NCBI GenBank assembly: GCA_937890825.1
Contig: CALADS010000038.1
Coordinates: 69,717-133,716 of the forward strand
DNA from: an uncultured Bacteroides sp.
GTDB taxonomy: Bacteria; Bacteroidota; Bacteroidia; Bacteroidales; Bacteroidaceae
Direction of reading: 5' to 3'
Length of the DNA stretch: 64,000 nucleotides
The notes below the pieces were generated by a model, which did no database searches, was not told where the DNA came from, and worked only from the letters and a program-made list of their open reading frames with translations. A program made the position numbers and the translations under genes. Within the stretch, counting starts at the first letter, position 1. Every line of letters starts with the position of its first letter. Of the stretch, positions 51,966 to 59,855 are shown piece by piece.

Positions 51966-52970
51966 TTATTCAGCCAATTTGTTGTCAGAACCCAGTACGT
52001 TAATAATTTTGTGCTTATACAGCTTTTCCATGTTGTCACGAGCCGGACCTAAGTATTTACGCGGGTCGAATTCAGCTGGTTTTTCAACGAAAGTTTTGCG
52101 GATAGCAGCAGTCATAGCCAGACGAGAGTCTGAGTCAATGTTGATTTTGCAAACAGCAGATTTTGCAGCTTCACGCAACCATTCTTCAGGAATACCGATA
52201 GCAGCCTTCAAAGCACCGCCGAATTTATTGATAGTTTCAACTTCTTCCTGAGGAACTGATGAAGAACCGTGCAGTACGATAGGGAAACCGGGCAACTTAG
52301 CTTCTACAGCCTTCAATACGTCGAATGCCAAAGGAGGAGGAACCATACGACCTGTTTCAGGATCGATAGTACATTGTTCCGGAGTAAATTTGTAAGCACC
52401 GTGAGAAGTACCAATAGAGATAGCCAAGCTGTCGCAACCTGTACGAGTAGCGAAGTCGATAACCTCTTCAGGGTCAGTGTAAGTATGGTGGTCTGAAGAA
52501 ACTTCATCTTCAACGCCAGCCAATACACCAAGTTCACCTTCAACAGTTACATCAAATTGGTGAGCATATTCTACTACTTTCTTAGTTAAAGCAATATTTT
52601 CTTCATAAGGCAGGTGAGAACCATCAATCATTACTGATGAGAAACCTGAATCAATACAGCTTTTGCAAGTTTCAAAAGTATCTCCGTGGTCCAGGTGAAG
52701 CACGATTTCAGGGTGTGCGCAACCCAATTCCTTGGCATATTCTACAGCACCTTGAGCCATGTAACGCAACAGTGTAGCGTTGGCATACTGGCGAGCACCT
52801 TTAGATACCTGCAAGATAACCGGAGATTTTGTTTCTACTGCAGCCTTGATGATAGCCTGCATCTGTTCCATATTATTAAAGTTGAAAGCCGGGATGGCAT
52901 AACCACCTTTAATAGCTCTAGCAAACATATCTCTTGTGTTTACCAAGCCCAAATCTTTGTAATTAACCAT
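51966..52970 (-). CDS. fba: Class II fructose-bisphosphate aldolase
   Basis: A 334-residue zinc-dependent aldolase. Motifs: P-A-F-N-F-N-N-M-E-Q (about 27-36), the zinc-ligand region L-H-L-D-H-G-D-T-F (about 90-98), DGSHLPYEENIALTKKV (about 115-131), V-E-G-E-L-G (about 141-146), I-S-I-G-T-S-H-G-A-Y-K (about 184-194), and the second-substrate L-H-G-S-S-S-V-P (about 231-238). It cleaves fructose 1,6-bisphosphate in glycolysis. Single gene; the -7 box TACTTTTG on the minus strand is at 53009-53016. Confidence 0.95.
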   Translation of the reverse strand: MVNYKDLGLVNTRDMFARAIKGGYAIPAFNFNNMEQMQAIIKAAVETKSPVILQVSKGARQYANATLLRYMAQGAVEYAKELGCAHPEIVLHLDHGDTFETCKSCIDSGFSSVMIDGSHLPYEENIALTKKVVEYAHQFDVTVEGELGVLAGVEDEVSSDHHTYTDPEEVIDFATRTGCDSLAISIGTSHGAYKFTPEQCTIDPETGRMVPPPLAFDVLKAVEAKLPGFPIVLHGSSSVPQEEVETINKFGGALKAAIGIPEEWLREAAKSAVCKINIDSDSRLAMTAAIRKTFVEKPAEFDPRKYLGPARDNMEKLYKHKIINVLGSDNKLAE

Positions 52971-53008
52971 TTTGTTTAAAGTTTTTTGTTATTGAATTAA
53001 ATTCGATG

Positions 53009-53016
53009 CAAAAGTA
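53009..53016 (-). promoter_or_regulatory. -7 element of fba
   Basis: Minus strand TACTTTTG, exact TAnnTTTG, about 38 bp upstream of the start codon. -33 spacing is not ideal. Confidence 0.55.
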
Positions 53017-53151
53017 AGCATTCTCTTTCAAAAAGTCGAAACTGAAAGGGTTTATTTATCTCAAATTATCTGCATGGTTCCTGTATTTTATACCTATTGT
53101 AAAATTTTAATATTTAATTGTAATCCACAGGTAGCAATTCGATTCGTGACT

Positions 53152-54159
53152 TTATCTCTTCAGATAAATAAGTGTAGGCAGGTGGTCGCTGTATCCGTTT
53201 AGCCAGGTGCGGCCTCCGTGTGTACGTAGCGGTGATCCTTTATAGCGTCCTTCCTGCTGGATTAGGTATTCGCGTATAAATACTTCGCTGCCTTCATAAT
53301 GTAGTCCTTTTTTAGATTTCAGTAATCGTTTGTTTACGAGTATCTGGTCGAAGAGGTTCCATTTACCGCGATAGAGTAGTGTACCCACGCCCTTGTCTTC
53401 CAGTGTTTCCCACCAGGGATTATAGAACTCTTTCTTTTTCACATCTTTCGTGTGCTTTTTAGCTCCCAGTGCTTGTAGGCTGGCATCCATGGGGTCGTCA
53501 TTTAAGTCTCCCATTACAATAATTTTCATTTTTCTGTCACAGCGGAGCAGGGAGTCTTTCAGTGCTTTTACTTGTTCGGCTGCGTGAACACGTACGGGTG
53601 ATTTGGCCCCTCTTGAAGGCCAGTGATTGACGATGATACAAAGGTGATCATCTGCCAGTTCTCCGTCTACAATCAGAAAGCCGCGAGTGAGGTGTGTGGT
53701 GTCTCCTTGATAGGGCTTTGACAATACGAGCACTGAATGATTTACTTTAAATTGGGTAGGATCGTAGAGCAGGGCACAGTCTATTCCTCTGCGGTCGGGA
53801 CCTTCATGATGTATGAATTTATAGTTCGAAATAGTTGGTTGCATGGTTAAGTCGGTTAGGACTTGGGCATTTTCAACTTCGGCCACACCGATTACTGCCG
53901 GCCCTTGGGGGACACGTTCCCGTGCCAACTCACTGATTACTCTGGCCATGTTCTTCAGTTTGCATTCGTATTTAGCAGCCGTCCATTGGTATTTTCCTTC
54001 AGGTAGGAAGTCGTGGTCGTTCTTGCCAACATCGTGTACAGTGTCAAAGAGATTTTCCAGATTGTAGAATGCAACGCTGTATAAACCATCATTGTTTTGT
54101 TGAGCTCCGGCACCTAGCCACCAGAAGCTACAGAAAAGGAATAAAATAATCTTTTTCAT
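53152..54159 (-). CDS. Secreted endonuclease/exonuclease/phosphatase-family protein
   Basis: About 335 residues with a signal peptide (MKKIILFLFCSFWWLGAGAQ). The EEP core is complete: VAFYNLENLFDT, I-G-V-A-E-V-E-N, the catalytic R-R-G-I-D-C-A-L-L, G-D-L-N-D-D-P, and the final G-Y-S-D-H-L-P. The family includes DNase I-like nucleases and phospho- or sphingomyelin phosphodiesterases, so the substrate is open. ATG 54159 was used: a -7-like box (GACTTTTG on the minus strand, 54181-54188) overlaps the upstream ATG. It is a single gene and another extracellular phosphoester-cleaving enzyme in this window. Confidence 0.87.
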   Translation of the reverse strand: MKKIILFLFCSFWWLGAGAQQNNDGLYSVAFYNLENLFDTVHDVGKNDHDFLPEGKYQWTAAKYECKLKNMARVISELARERVPQGPAVIGVAEVENAQVLTDLTMQPTISNYKFIHHEGPDRRGIDCALLYDPTQFKVNHSVLVLSKPYQGDTTHLTRGFLIVDGELADDHLCIIVNHWPSRGAKSPVRVHAAEQVKALKDSLLRCDRKMKIIVMGDLNDDPMDASLQALGAKKHTKDVKKKEFYNPWWETLEDKGVGTLLYRGKWNLFDQILVNKRLLKSKKGLHYEGSEVFIREYLIQQEGRYKGSPLRTHGGRTWLNGYSDHLPTLIYLKR

Positions 54160-54250
54160 GTCTATAAATAATTTTAGTTGCAAAAGTCAGAAATAAAAAG
54201 CGAATAGCCTATAACGTATACATTTTTTTAGTTTTTCTTTTAGTTTTTAT

Positions 54251-54281
54251 TTTGCAGTCTCTTCAATATACTTTATCTTTG
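54251..54281 (+). promoter_or_regulatory. Promoter of rpmE2
   Basis: -33 TTTG (54251-54254), 19-bp spacer, -7 TATCTTTG (54274-54281). The leader to the ATG is about 70 nt. Confidence 0.75.
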
Positions 54282-54357
54282 CAGCCTGAAATATGACCAT
54301 TACACTATTTATTACCAAAATAGTAACAAAATAAATAATTTAAAAGCAAATATTGAA

Positions 54358-54609
54358 ATGAAAAAAGGTATTCATCCCGAAAATTACCGTCCGGTAGTAT
54401 TCAAAGATATGTCAAATGGTGACATGTTCCTGTCTCGTTCTACAGTGAACACAAAAGAAACTATCGAATTTGAAGGCGAAACTTATCCGTTGGTAAAGCT
54501 GGAAATCTCTAGCACTTCTCACCCGTTCTATACAGGTAAGTCTAAGTTGGTTGATACAGCTGGTCGCGTTGATAAGTTCATGAGCCGTTACGGTAAAAGT
54601 AAGAAATAA
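54358..54609 (+). CDS. rpmE2: 50S ribosomal protein L31 type B
   Basis: An 83-residue ribosomal protein of the large subunit. The start MKKGIHPENYRPVVFKDMSN and the S-S-T-S-H-P-F-Y-T-G-K motif (about 51-61) are diagnostic. There is no C-x-x-C pair, so this is the zinc-free type B form used when zinc is scarce or as the only L31. Single-gene unit with its own promoter and terminator. Confidence 0.96.
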   Translation: MKKGIHPENYRPVVFKDMSNGDMFLSRSTVNTKETIEFEGETYPLVKLEISSTSHPFYTGKSKLVDTAGRVDKFMSRYGKSKK

Positions 54610-54639
54610 TCATTGCTTATTTGTGAGTTGATGGTAAAT

Positions 54640-54672
54640 GAGAGTGTATCGCAAGATACACTCTCTTTTTTT
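54640..54672 (+). terminator. Terminator of rpmE2
   Basis: An 11-bp perfect stem (54640-54650, 54655-54665), GCAA loop, and seven T. Confidence 0.93.
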
Positions 54673-54683
54673 GTTGGGTAGTA

Positions 54684-54730
54684 TATAAAAAATAGGATGG
54701 AGATATCATACCTCCATCCTATTTTTTATA
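54684..54730. terminator. Terminator of the decarboxylase operon
   Basis: A 19-bp perfect stem (54684-54702, 54712-54730) containing an A/T tract on each arm, 20 bp beyond the stop of the minus-strand beta subunit gene. Confidence 0.85.
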
Positions 54731-54749
54731 CTATATCGCTAGTTGACTG

Positions 54750-55916
54750 TTAGATTAAGAATCCCAGTAATACACCGGCTGCTACTGCAGAGCCGATAAC
54801 TCCAGCGACATTAGGACCCATTGCATGCATCAACAGATAGTTGGTCGGGTCATATTCCAAACCTACATTCTGTGAAATACGAGCCGACATCGGTACAGCC
54901 GATACACCTGCATTACCGATTAGCGGGTTAATCTTATTATCTTTTCTCAGGAACAGATTGAAGAACTTCACAAAGAGTACCCCCGATGCACTAGCTATGA
55001 TGAAAGCACAGAATCCCAAGAAGAAGATGAAGATAGTATTCATCGTCAAAAATTCAGATGCTTGTGTAGAGGCACCTACCGTAACTCCCAGTAAGATGGT
55101 GATAGCATCGGTCAGCGGACCGCTGGCAGTTTCGGCTAATCGACGAGTAACACCACTTTCCTTCAGTAAGTTGCCAAAGAACAGCATACCCAGCAGGGGC
55201 AGACCTGAAGGAACCAGGAAGCAGGTGAGTAGCAAACCGATAATGGGGAACATGATTTTCTCTGTATGAGACACGGCGCGGGCCGGTTTCATGCGAATCA
55301 GTTTTTCTTTCTTGGTAGTAAGCAGACGCATGATGGGTGGCTGGATGATTGGTACCAGTGCCATGTAAGAGTAGGCAGATACTGCAATGGCACCCATCAA
55401 GTTCGGAGCTAATTTAGATGATAAGAAGATGGCAGTAGGACCATCAGCACCACCAATAATGGCAATTCCGGCAGCTTGATTAGGCTCAAATCCTAAAGCC
55501 AATGCTATCATATAGGCGCCGAAGATACCAAATTGGGCAGCAGCACCTACTAACATCAGTTTGGGGTTAGATATCAAAGCTGAAAAATCAGTCATGGCAC
55601 CTATACCTAAAAATACCAGTGGAGGATACCATCCTGTCTTTACTCCTTGATATAAAATGTTGAGTACAGAACCTTCTTCATAAATACCCACTTCCAGACC
55701 AGCGTCAATTTTGAATGGGATGTTACCGATAAGAATACCGAATCCGATGGGAATCAGCAGCATCGGTTCAAAATTCTTCTTGATGGCCAGGAACAAGAAG
55801 AACAGACCTACCAAAATCATGATGAGGTGCTGATAGGTAGCGTTTGCAAACCCTGTGTACCCCCAGAAGTCGGCTAGGTTGTCACCGATAAATGATAAAA
55901 AGCTAACTTCTTCCAT
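54750..55916 (-). CDS. oadB: Sodium-pumping decarboxylase beta subunit
   Basis: A 388-residue integral membrane protein of the OadB/MmdB/GcdB family, which couples decarboxylation of the biotin-bound carboxyl group to sodium export. Family motifs: AIIGGADGPTAIFLSSKLAP (about 153-172), G-N-L-L-K-E-S-G-V, and GNAGVSAVPMSARISQNVG (about 332-350), followed by A-M-G-P-N-V-A-G-V-I-G-S. About eleven membrane segments. With the mmdA and mce genes upstream, the complex is methylmalonyl-CoA decarboxylase rather than oxaloacetate decarboxylase. Starts 4 bp after the biotin carrier. Confidence 0.93.
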   Translation of the reverse strand: MEEVSFLSFIGDNLADFWGYTGFANATYQHLIMILVGLFFLFLAIKKNFEPMLLIPIGFGILIGNIPFKIDAGLEVGIYEEGSVLNILYQGVKTGWYPPLVFLGIGAMTDFSALISNPKLMLVGAAAQFGIFGAYMIALALGFEPNQAAGIAIIGGADGPTAIFLSSKLAPNLMGAIAVSAYSYMALVPIIQPPIMRLLTTKKEKLIRMKPARAVSHTEKIMFPIIGLLLTCFLVPSGLPLLGMLFFGNLLKESGVTRRLAETASGPLTDAITILLGVTVGASTQASEFLTMNTIFIFFLGFCAFIIASASGVLFVKFFNLFLRKDNKINPLIGNAGVSAVPMSARISQNVGLEYDPTNYLLMHAMGPNVAGVIGSAVAAGVLLGFLI

Positions 55917-55920
55917 AAAT

Positions 55921-56352
55921 TTATTCGATTATAATTAAGTCTGTACCTTCTAGTACAGAGTCACCCTTGTTAACTTTAATAGCTGTTACTTTACCGTCGC
56001 GGTCGGCATTGATATTGTTTTCCATTTTCATGGCTTCCAAAATCACGATTACCTGACCCTTCTTTACGGTATCTCCTTCTTTTACTTTGATATCCAAAAT
56101 TACGCCAGGAAGTGGAGATTTTACACCAGCATTTTTACTGGTTGCACTAGGCCGTGATACCACCGGTGCGCCAGTTGCAGTCTTAGGTGCAGCAGCAGGT
56201 CGTACCACAGGTTTGGCTGCTGTTTTGATGGGTTTATCCAATTCCACATTGTAGGGAGTACCATTTACCTCTACTCGTGCGATGTTGTCTTCTACGTCGT
56301 TTACTGTAACATTGTAGAGATTACCATTGATTTTATATTTATATTGTTTCAT
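55921..56352 (-). CDS. mmdC: Biotin carboxyl carrier subunit of the decarboxylase
   Basis: A 143-residue protein. Residues 1-45 form a small beta domain, 46-75 an Ala/Pro-rich flexible linker (KPVVRPAAAPKTATG), and about 76-143 the biotinyl domain with the E-A-M-K109-M-E-N motif, Lys109 being biotinylated. It shuttles the carboxyl group from the carboxyltransferase to the membrane beta subunit. The biotin operon at 9501-16365 makes its cofactor. Confidence 0.92.
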   Translation of the reverse strand: MKQYKYKINGNLYNVTVNDVEDNIARVEVNGTPYNVELDKPIKTAAKPVVRPAAAPKTATGAPVVSRPSATSKNAGVKSPLPGVILDIKVKEGDTVKKGQVIVILEAMKMENNINADRDGKVTAIKVNKGDSVLEGTDLIIIE

Positions 56353-56379
56353 ATTGATTATTCGTATTAAATACTATAA

Positions 56380-57330
56380 TTATTTATGCGGCGTTTGGCG
56401 CAGCGTATAAATCTTAGAACTCCATGGAGAATAGTTACGTTTCACCTTGTTGATAGTTAGGATAGTATCCTCTATGTCATGTACATTATCCTGGTATTCA
56501 TGCAGTGCCATGGCAATGGCTGCAAACACTTCGCCTGATTCTGTACCGATAGCTTTTTCTTTGGCTTCTTGTTTATCTTCGATACCGTGGAAGCGCATAG
56601 CGTTTTTCTTTACGATGCTTAGACCGATACCGCCAATAATCTTGAAGGAAACAAACAATAGCAATAATCCACAGAACACTACCAACATGGCCATAATAGC
56701 CATACCTACACCCAATGGATCTTTCATTTTGAATCCGTCTATTTTCTCGTTAGAGTCGAGTGTCTTGTTGTTGGTACTGGGTGTTACGTAGCGTCCCTCC
56801 ATCCCCATGATGGCCCAGCCGCTTTCTTTCACACCATCCACTTTCAGACCATAAGAGCAATCCACCGGAAGGTTGGCTGGCACCGTGATTGAATCCAGTA
56901 GTGTAGTGCCATTGGCATCATACAGTGCTATCCAGTTTTCCTTTTCGGGATCTAGTTTGAAATTCAGGTGGAAGTTGCCTCGTTTCGGTTCATTGTCAGC
57001 CCAAAAGAGTAAGTGCTGCCTCGGTGCAATTTTAGTCAGTACATCACCTTTGGGGATGGGATACATCATGGCAGCACGTTCGGGTGCCGACAATTTTTTA
57101 TCCAATACGCGTTTGTCATTGGTGAGGTAGCAGTTGCGTATGTCAACGGTGGCAAATGAAGTATTGAAGATTTCAATCCAGGCATTTTGTTTTCCGTAGT
57201 CATCCTGGAAATTATCTTGATTCTTTACCAGCACTTCGTTGATGCAAAGGCTGCTGGCACTTTGTGCTGAAGTTGTGCCGCACAAGGCTACCAATGCCGC
57301 GATAAGTATTCCTATTTTTTTTCTATACAT
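56380..57330 (-). CDS. OadG-like subunit with N-terminal lamin-tail domain
   Basis: A 316-residue protein with a signal peptide (about 1-22). Residues about 25-185 look like a lamin-tail/immunoglobulin-like domain facing the periplasm (C-I-N-E-V-L-V-K-N, W-I-E-I-F-N-T-S, IRNCYLTND). A single membrane helix at about 212-235 (AIMAMLVVFCGLLLLFVSFK) and a cytoplasmic tail follow. The gamma-subunit role is inferred from the position between carboxyltransferase and biotin carrier and from the OadG-like helix. Ordinary OadG proteins are about 80 residues and lack the extracellular domain. The gene sits 27 bp before the biotin carrier. Confidence 0.75.
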   Translation of the reverse strand: MYRKKIGILIAALVALCGTTSAQSASSLCINEVLVKNQDNFQDDYGKQNAWIEIFNTSFATVDIRNCYLTNDKRVLDKKLSAPERAAMMYPIPKGDVLTKIAPRQHLLFWADNEPKRGNFHLNFKLDPEKENWIALYDANGTTLLDSITVPANLPVDCSYGLKVDGVKESGWAIMGMEGRYVTPSTNNKTLDSNEKIDGFKMKDPLGVGMAIMAMLVVFCGLLLLFVSFKIIGGIGLSIVKKNAMRFHGIEDKQEAKEKAIGTESGEVFAAIAMALHEYQDNVHDIEDTILTINKVKRNYSPWSSKIYTLRQTPHK

Positions 57331-57365
57331 TTCTTTAGTATTTAGCGTTCAACGTATAGTGCCCA

Positions 57366-57388
57366 GTGGCATCTGTAGCAGATGCCAC
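57366..57388 (-). other. Intercistronic hairpin between mmdA and the gamma-like gene
   Basis: A perfect 10-bp stem GTGGCATCTG/CAGATGCCAC with a 3-nt loop, without a T-run. Possibly an mRNA processing or stability element that tunes subunit stoichiometry. Confidence 0.55.
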
Positions 57389-57397
57389 CATTCACTG

Positions 57398-58951
57398 TTA
57401 AAGTGGAATATTTCCGTGCTTCTTGGCAGGATTGGTCAACTTCTTGGTTTGCAGTTGCTGTAGGGCGCGAATTACGCGGAAACGTGTGTTTCGCGGTTCA
57501 ATCACATCGTCGATGTAGCCATATTTGGCTGCATTATACGGATTGGCAAACAGTTTAGTATACTCTGCTTCTTTCTCAGCCAGGAATTGTGCCGGGTTTT
57601 CATGTGCTTTGGCTTCTTTGGCATAGAGTACGGCTACAGCGCCAGCACCACCCATTACAGCGATTTCTGCTGTAGGCCAAGCATAGTTGATATCTCCTCG
57701 CAGCTGCTTACAGCTCATTACAATATGAGAGCCACCATAAGATTTACGTAAGGTTACTGTAACTTTAGGTACAGTAGCTTCACCGTAGGCATACAGCAGT
57801 TTGGCACCATGTAGAATTACGGCATTGTATTCCTGTCCGGTACCTGGAAGGAATCCTGGTACGTCTACCAATGTTACTAATGGTATGTTGAATGCATCAC
57901 AGAAACGTACAAATCGGGCACCTTTGCGTGAAGCATTGCAGTCCAATACACCTGCCAGATATTTGGGTTGGTTGGCTACGATACCTACAGATTGGCCGTT
58001 CATACGGGCAAAGCCTATAATCAGGTTCTTAGCATAGTCTTTTTGTACTTCCAGGAATTCACCGTTGTCTATGATGGCACCGATTACTTCGTACATATCA
58101 TACGGCTTGTTCGGATTGTCAGGAATGATTTCGTTCAGAGAGTCCTCCAAGCGGTCGATGGGGTCTGTGCAGTTTACGATGGGAGCTTCTTCCAGATTAT
58201 TTTGAGGAATAAAACTCAGTAATTTACGGATAATAGCCAATCCTTCTTCACCGGTTTCGGCTGTGAAATGGGTTACTCCTGATTTAGAAGCATGTACACT
58301 GGCACCTCCCAAATCTTCTTGAGATACATCTTCGCCGGTAACTGTCTTAACTACAGCCGGGCCGGTGAGGAACATGTATGAAGTGCCTTCTGTCATTAGG
58401 GTAAAGTCTGTAAGAGCTGGTGAGTACACAGCACCGCCGGCGCAAGGGCCAAATATACCGGATATTTGTGGAATCACTCCCGAGGCCATGATGTTGCGCT
58501 GGAATATTTCTGCATATCCGGCCAGTGCGTTGATACCCTCTTGGATACGTGCGCCACCTGAGTCGTTGATACCGATAACAGGGGCACCCATCTTCATGGC
58601 CATGTCCATTACCTTGCAGATTTTTTGTGCCATGGTTTCCGATAGAGATCCGCCGAATACGGTAAAGTCTTGTGCAAATACATATACCAGTCGTCCTTCG
58701 ATAGTTCCGCAGCCGGTTACTACACCGTCGCCCAGAAAGTGTTTTTTATCTTGACCAAAGTTGGTACATCTGTGTTTCACAAACATGTCCATTTCTTCGA
58801 AACTGCCTTCATCCAGCAGTTGGGCAATACGTTCGCGAGCCGTATATTTGCCTTTGGCATGTTGTTTTTCTATAGCTTTTTCGCCACCACCTAAACGAGC
58901 TTGAGCACGAAGTTCAATAAGCTCTTTGATTTTTTCAAGCTGGTTACTCAT
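57398..58951 (-). CDS. mmdA: Methylmalonyl-CoA decarboxylase carboxyltransferase subunit
   Basis: A 517-residue member of the acyl-CoA carboxylase carboxyltransferase family. Motifs: GGSLSETMAQKICKVMDMAM, NDSGGARIQEGINALAGYAE (about 128-147), GPCAGGAVYSPALTDF (about 170-185), and D-V-P-G-F-L-P-G (about 360-367). It transfers the carboxyl group of (S)-methylmalonyl-CoA to biotin, giving propionyl-CoA, the last step of the succinate-to-propionate route. The same sequence type may be named PccB; the membrane beta subunit in the operon favours the decarboxylase. Confidence 0.92.
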   Translation of the reverse strand: MSNQLEKIKELIELRAQARLGGGEKAIEKQHAKGKYTARERIAQLLDEGSFEEMDMFVKHRCTNFGQDKKHFLGDGVVTGCGTIEGRLVYVFAQDFTVFGGSLSETMAQKICKVMDMAMKMGAPVIGINDSGGARIQEGINALAGYAEIFQRNIMASGVIPQISGIFGPCAGGAVYSPALTDFTLMTEGTSYMFLTGPAVVKTVTGEDVSQEDLGGASVHASKSGVTHFTAETGEEGLAIIRKLLSFIPQNNLEEAPIVNCTDPIDRLEDSLNEIIPDNPNKPYDMYEVIGAIIDNGEFLEVQKDYAKNLIIGFARMNGQSVGIVANQPKYLAGVLDCNASRKGARFVRFCDAFNIPLVTLVDVPGFLPGTGQEYNAVILHGAKLLYAYGEATVPKVTVTLRKSYGGSHIVMSCKQLRGDINYAWPTAEIAVMGGAGAVAVLYAKEAKAHENPAQFLAEKEAEYTKLFANPYNAAKYGYIDDVIEPRNTRFRVIRALQQLQTKKLTNPAKKHGNIPL

Positions 58952-59098
58952 TGATTTATTATTTTAAAGGTTACTTTTAGAGGTTGTAAGTAAGGTAAAT
59001 CAGCGTTGTACAGATAGATTGCTGCCAGCCTTTGCCATGGGAGGTATAAGCTGGTAATTTATCCTATGCTTAATCTTCAATTGCTGTTATTCTGTCGA

Positions 59099-59512
59099 TT
59101 AAGGATGTTCGCAAAGCTCTGTCAGCACTCCCAGTGTGGATTTGGGGTGGAGGAAGGCGATGTTCAAGCCTTCAGCACCTTTACGTGGAGCTTTGTCAAT
59201 GAGTCGGATGCCGGCTGCTTCAGCATCAGTCAAGGCATGTGCTACACCGTCTTCTACGGCAAATGCTAAGTGATGCATACCACCGTTTCCGTTATTTTTT
59301 TCGATGAATTTTGCAATGGTACTTTCGGGACTGGTGGGTTCCAATAATTCTATCTTAACGTCACCAACTTTCAGGAAGGCTGTTCTTACCTTTTGATCTT
59401 CAACTGTTTCAATGTTGTAGCATTTTAACCCTAATACGTTTTCGTAATACGGAAGAGCTTCTTCAATGCTCTTTACGGCAATGCCTAAATGTTCAATGTG
59501 TGAGATTTTCAT
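59099..59512 (-). CDS. mce: Methylmalonyl-CoA epimerase
   Basis: A 137-residue vicinal-oxygen-chelate enzyme that interconverts (R)- and (S)-methylmalonyl-CoA, linking the mutase product to the decarboxylase. The start S-H-I-E-H-L-G-I-A-V contains the first metal His; H-H-L-A-F-A-V-E (about 80-87) gives the second, and the last Glu lies in G-V-L-T-E-L. It is the first gene of the decarboxylase operon; mmdA follows after 147 bp. Confidence 0.94.
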   Translation of the reverse strand: MKISHIEHLGIAVKSIEEALPYYENVLGLKCYNIETVEDQKVRTAFLKVGDVKIELLEPTSPESTIAKFIEKNNGNGGMHHLAFAVEDGVAHALTDAEAAGIRLIDKAPRKGAEGLNIAFLHPKSTLGVLTELCEHP

Positions 59513-59678
59513 GATAATAAATATTTAATGTTTTTAGTTTTGTTCCTCTTACGGGGATAAAACTCCACAAAGAAAGGAAATTCTTGTTGAATAATGAAAT
59601 ATTTCGCCAATTAATTACGGCGGATTAGCACAAGCTTTTCGCTCTATCCCCAGGGTATCTTCTTCGGGTCTAATCGCT

Positions 59679-59711
59679 CGGACTTGGTACGGACTTGGTA
59701 CGGACTTGGTG
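59679..59711 (+). repeat. Three tandem copies of an 11-mer
   Basis: CGGACTTGGTA occurs three times in a row (the last copy ends in G). An inverted copy of its core (ACCAAGTCCG) occurs at 16778-16787. Confidence 0.9.
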
Positions 59712-59819
59712 CGAACAGGTTCTTGATTTGTCTAGGCTAGATTATGGCTGGTATTTTCGTTTTTTGTTTCAGGGAGATAAATAAGTATATTTAGTGTGAT
59801 AAAGATACGAAATTATCTG

Positions 59820-59827
59820 TATTTTTG
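59820..59827 (+). promoter_or_regulatory. -7 element of the antiporter gene
   Basis: TATTTTTG lies 28 bp upstream of ATG 59856 and inside the longer open frame, which supports the shorter start. -33 weak. Confidence 0.55.
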
Positions 59828-59855
59828 TGGCATAAATGAATGTAATTCTGTTTGT

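Larger units (their letters stand above)
59513..59855. other. Intergenic region with an 11-bp tandem repeat
   Basis: The divergent gap between mce and the antiporter gene. It contains the CGGACTTGGTA repeat (59679-59711), and the antiporter -7 box at 59820-59827. I found no good TAnnTTTG for mce. Confidence 0.5.

Noticed and set aside
54160..54183. Upstream start of the EEP-family gene
   Set aside because: The stretch overlaps a -7-like element and would put extra polar residues before a good signal peptide.
59796..59855. Upstream start of the antiporter
   Set aside because: The promoter -7 box lies inside that segment, so it is not transcribed as coding sequence.
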